Of a stretch of 55,564 bases of DNA, positions 53,820 through 55,564 are shown one piece after another; position 1 is the first letter of the stretch, and each line of letters opens with the position of its first letter. The notes beneath the pieces are model-generated. The model ran no database searches. It saw only the letters and a program-made list of their open reading frames with translations, and was not told the DNA's origin. Origin of the DNA: Reclinomonas americana ATCC 50394 (lineage: Eukaryota > Jakobida > Jakobea > Jakobida); the NCBI GenBank assembly GCA_048213135.1, contig PS015277.1, positions 41,233-96,796 of the forward strand. The letters run 5' to 3'. The translations under genes and the position numbers were made by a program.

Positions 53820-55564
53820 TCATGGCAGCGTATCGCCGTACATGTTGAACACTTCGAGCCAGTTGGTTCCGTCGTAGTAGTACACGGCAAACAAGTTGCG
53901 TGAGCTTTGCACGCAGTTTCGGGCTACGGTGGTCTCAAACTGCACAGTTGAGCCGACATCGGCATCGCTGCAGTGCAGGATGAAGAGCTGGCCCGACGTT
54001 GGACCTGTAGAGCCAGACCAGGTGGTGGTAACGGTCTGTGCCGTGGAGTACAAGCAGTCAGCGTGTCGACGACCAATGCACGAGGTAGAGTGAAATGACA
54101 GTAGATCAAACCTGGACGTACGGACCACCACCACCGCCGTCAATAAGTTCCAGCATGCTTACGTCGGTAAGCGTGAGCAGGCTGGAAGTAATAACGCTCC
54201 GCTGTACGCCCATTGCAATGCCGGCTGCAGCAAACAAAAGGAATGAGTGCATAAGAAGCAGCACTATGGATGGCACTGATGCACACACACACACACACAC
54301 CGGCACTGACAATGCCGGTGAAGTAGGCATCCCTGAATCGCTTCGGAGTGCCGCCATTGGTGCCCAAGTCGGACACTCCAAAAGGTGCTGAACCGTCGTT
54401 CTGCGGCACAATATTATCGCTGACCTTGGTCAAGCCGCCGATGGTGGTGTTGCCACCAATCGTCGCATTGCCGCCGATAACTGCATTGCCGCCGGCAGTG
54501 ATATCGGCGCTGAGGGTGGCGGAGGTGCAGCCAACAATGGCGCCACCAGTGATGCTGCAAGTGCCATCCGAAATCGTGCCCATGGTGACTTGACCGGCAA
54601 AGTAGGCATCCTTGAAGCGCACGGCGTTGGTGCCAATGTCGGCCGTGTTATCGGTCGTGGCCTTCAGCAGTGTGCCCACTTGAACGAAGGTAGATACGGC
54701 AGCCGACGTGCAGCCAGAAATTGCGCCACCCGTAANNNNNNNNNNNNNNNNNNNNNNNNNNNNNNNNNNNNNNNNNNNNNNNNNNNNNNNNNNNNNNNNN
54801 NNNNNNNNNNNNNNNNNNNNNNNNNNNNNNNNNNNNNNNNNNNNNNNNNNNNNNNNNNNNNNNNNNNNNNNNNNNNNNNNNNNNNNNNNNNNNNNNNNNN
54901 NNNNNNNNNNNNNNNNNNNNNNNNNNNNNNNNNNNNNNNNNNNNNNNNNNNNNNNNNNNNNNNNNNNNNNNNNNNNNNNNNNNNNNNNNNNNNNNNNNNN
55001 NNNNNNNNNNNNNNNNNNNNNNNNNNNNNNNNNNNNNNNNNNNNNNNNNNNNNNNNNNNNNNNNNNNNNNNNNNNNNNNNNNNNNNNNNNNNNNNNNNNN
55101 NNNNNNNNNNNNNNNNNNNNNNNNNNNNNNNNNNNNNNNNNNNNTCGTGCAGGTGCCGTCAGTCAGCGTTCCTCCCTTGACCTGGCCAGCAAAGTAGGCG
55201 TCCTTGAACTTCACGGCGTTGGTGCCAATGTCGGCCGTGTTGTCCGCCGCGGCCTTCAGTAGCGTGCCGAGCTGCACAAATGTCGAGACGGTGGCCGACG
55301 TGCAGCCAGTGATTGCGCCACCCGTAATGGTACAGGTGCCGTCAGAAAGCGTTGCAGCATTGATCTGGCCGGCAAAGTAGGCGTCCTTGAACTTCACGGC
55401 GTTGGTGCCAATGTCGACCGAGTTATCCGCCGCGGCCTTTAGCAGCGTGCCCACCTGCACAAATGTCGAGACGGTGGCCGACGTACAGCCGGAGATCACG
55501 CCGCCCGAAATCGTGCACGTGCCGTCCGACAGCGTTCCCACATTGACCTGGCCGGCAAAGTAGG
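53820..55564 (-). CDS. Fibre-like repeat protein (tail-fibre type repeats), 5' end outside window
   Basis: The minus strand encodes near-identical 61-residue repeats of the form TLSDGTCTITGGAITGCTSA, then TVSTFVQ.GTLLKAAADN, then ADIGTNAVKFKDAYFAGQ. After them come a Gly/Ala run with a six-residue periodicity (GGNAVIGGNATIGGNTTIGG), a last degenerate unit (SDLGTNGGTPKRFRDAYFTG) and, across introns, a C-terminal domain (VSMLELIDGGGGGPYVQV... SGQLFILHCSDADVGSTVQF... YYYDGTNWLEVFNMYGDTLP) ending at 53820. The (D)IGT...F.DAYF.G motif is typical of trimeric tail-fibre and appendage proteins of phages and large viruses. In this intron-containing gene it is presumably a secreted or structural fibre. 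A 409-N gap interrupts the array. Confidence 0.7.
54597..55564 (-). repeat. 183-bp (61-residue) tandem repeats
   Basis: The landmark AAAGTAGGCGTCCTTGAA recurs at 55191, 55374 and 55557, exactly 183 bp apart, and as a diverged copy at 54599. The 592-bp distance between the 54599 and 55191 copies is not a multiple of 183, so the 409-N gap length is probably an estimate. Confidence 0.85.

Noticed and set aside
53820-55564. Integrated provirus or phage contamination at the right end
   Set aside because: Only fibre-like repeats are present; the gene has introns, matches the local composition, and no capsid, polymerase or integrase sequence is nearby.

Overview
The window is eukaryotic nuclear DNA from a gene-dense protist. 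Nearly every gene is cut by short GT-AG introns (about 34-100 nt, donors usually GTGAGT/GTGCGT). Exon GC is moderately high, and antisense ORFs are abundant but meaningless. The gene set (kinesin motors, CACTIN, REJ/GPS receptor, cadherin-like and PA14 domains, NLR-like kinase) fits a free-living unicellular eukaryote; I cannot assign the lineage. It is a scaffold with 15 N-runs: 4241-5060, 6116-6815, 11283-11302, 11787-12668, 13810-13829, 19132-19151, 20245-20456, 23606-24571, 26349-26696, 27878-27938, 37815-37838, 38376-38436, 40349-40368, 44250-45103, 54736-55144. Several 20-N runs look like size-unknown placeholders. I see no tRNA, rRNA, CRISPR array or transposon.

Layout. (1) 1-13.3 kb, minus strand: one very long gene with an acidic, Tyr/Glu/Gln-rich N-terminus followed by at least six consecutive kinesin motor-like modules. 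Most have ruined nucleotide-binding motifs but keep the microtubule-facing C-lobe. The gene runs off the left edge. (2) 13.9-18.4 kb, plus strand and divergent from it: protein kinase + NB-ARC/STAND NTPase + kinesin-light-chain-type TPRs. (3) 18.55-19.7 kb, minus: CACTIN, apparently without its middle region. (4) 19.7-21.4 kb: purine-rich intron, GA microsatellite and a degenerate ~160-bp tandem repeat. (5) 21.5-23.15 kb, plus: membrane-anchored RING protein. (6) 23.2-28.45 kb: a polypyrimidine tract and fragments of three coiled-coil or helical genes, badly gapped. (7) 28.6-29.3 kb, minus: small unknown gene. (8) 29.3-51.5 kb, minus: a single ~22-kb gene for a giant adhesion receptor: signal peptide, about 34 cadherin-like repeats (one phase-1 exon each), two PA14 domains nested inside repeats, REJ, GPS, then a multi-pass membrane region. 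(9) 51.7-53.75 kb, minus: 7-TM protein. (10) 53.8 kb to the right edge, minus: 61-residue fibre-type repeats resembling viral or phage tail-fibre proteins.

The most unusual object is the tandem poly-kinesin. Its motor modules are concatenated in one polypeptide, only one (K5) has an intact P-loop and switch II together, and a second (K3) has an intact P-loop. The layout recalls dynein, where several AAA modules sit in one chain and only some hydrolyse ATP. The second is the giant receptor with PA14 domains inserted into cadherin-like repeats. One short contig inside that gene (37839-38375) is evidently placed in reverse orientation in the scaffold.
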